Assembly: GCA_030377945.1 (NCBI GenBank)
Contig: JAUCGD010000225.1
Coordinates: 1 to 5,486 of the forward strand
Length of the DNA: 5,486 bases
Reading direction: 5' to 3'
Origin: Desulfobacterales bacterium HSG17
GTDB lineage: Bacteria > Desulfobacterota > Desulfobacteria > Desulfobacterales > Desulfococcaceae
A program made the position numbers and the translations under genes. Positions 5,471 to 5,486 of the stretch are shown piece by piece; position 1 is the stretch's first letter; each line of letters starts with the position of its first letter. The notes beneath the pieces are model-generated. The model was not told the DNA's origin. It saw only the letters and a list, made by a program, of their open reading frames with translations, and did no database searches.

Positions 5471-5486
5471 AAAACCCTGAAACGGG
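5471..5486 (-). terminator. Possible terminator of the upstream gene, cut by the window edge
   Basis: On the minus strand the window begins CCC-GTTTCA-GGG followed by TTTT, a short GC stem with a 6-nt loop and a T-run. The stem may extend beyond the edge. If real, it would separate the kinase operon from a minus-strand gene to the right. Only 16 bases are visible. Confidence 0.3.

Overview
The window has moderate to low GC and fits an anaerobic, probably sulfate-reducing Desulfobacterota-type bacterium. That placement is an inference from protein flavour: an ADP-forming acyl-CoA synthetase, a QueG-like double [4Fe-4S] protein, and a PAS-rich NarX-like kinase with a NarL/FixJ-type regulator. 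No rRNA, tRNA, mobile element or CRISPR array is visible.

Layout: a partial reading frame (2-145, + strand) enters from the left edge. Everything else lies on the minus strand, so transcription runs right to left. The order is a soluble two-PAS histidine kinase (5395-3920), a NarL/FixJ-type response regulator 16 nt downstream (3903-3235), a 165-nt intergenic region packed with dyad symmetry and a good sigma70-like promoter (3070-3234), a fused ADP-forming acyl-CoA synthetase (3069-1027), and, after a 92-nt gap with a hairpin, a short QueG-like iron-sulfur protein (934-188).

Working model (inference): the kinase senses a cytoplasmic signal, and the regulator binds the inverted heptamers upstream of the acyl-CoA synthetase promoter to control acid/acyl-CoA interconversion. 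Kinase plus NarL-type regulator pairs that control acetyl-CoA synthetase are known elsewhere (CrbS/CrbR, MxtR/ErdR).

The most striking point is the response regulator. It is intact across 222 codons except for one in-frame amber (TAG) codon at position 75, in the alpha3-beta4 loop of the receiver. Frame, length, phosphorylation residues and the HTH domain are all kept on both sides. The four minus-strand reading frames all end in TAA, and no gene in the window uses TAG to terminate. Candidate explanations are a fresh nonsense mutation, a sequencing error, or amber read-through such as pyrrolysine decoding, which is known in some Desulfobacterota. The window alone cannot decide.
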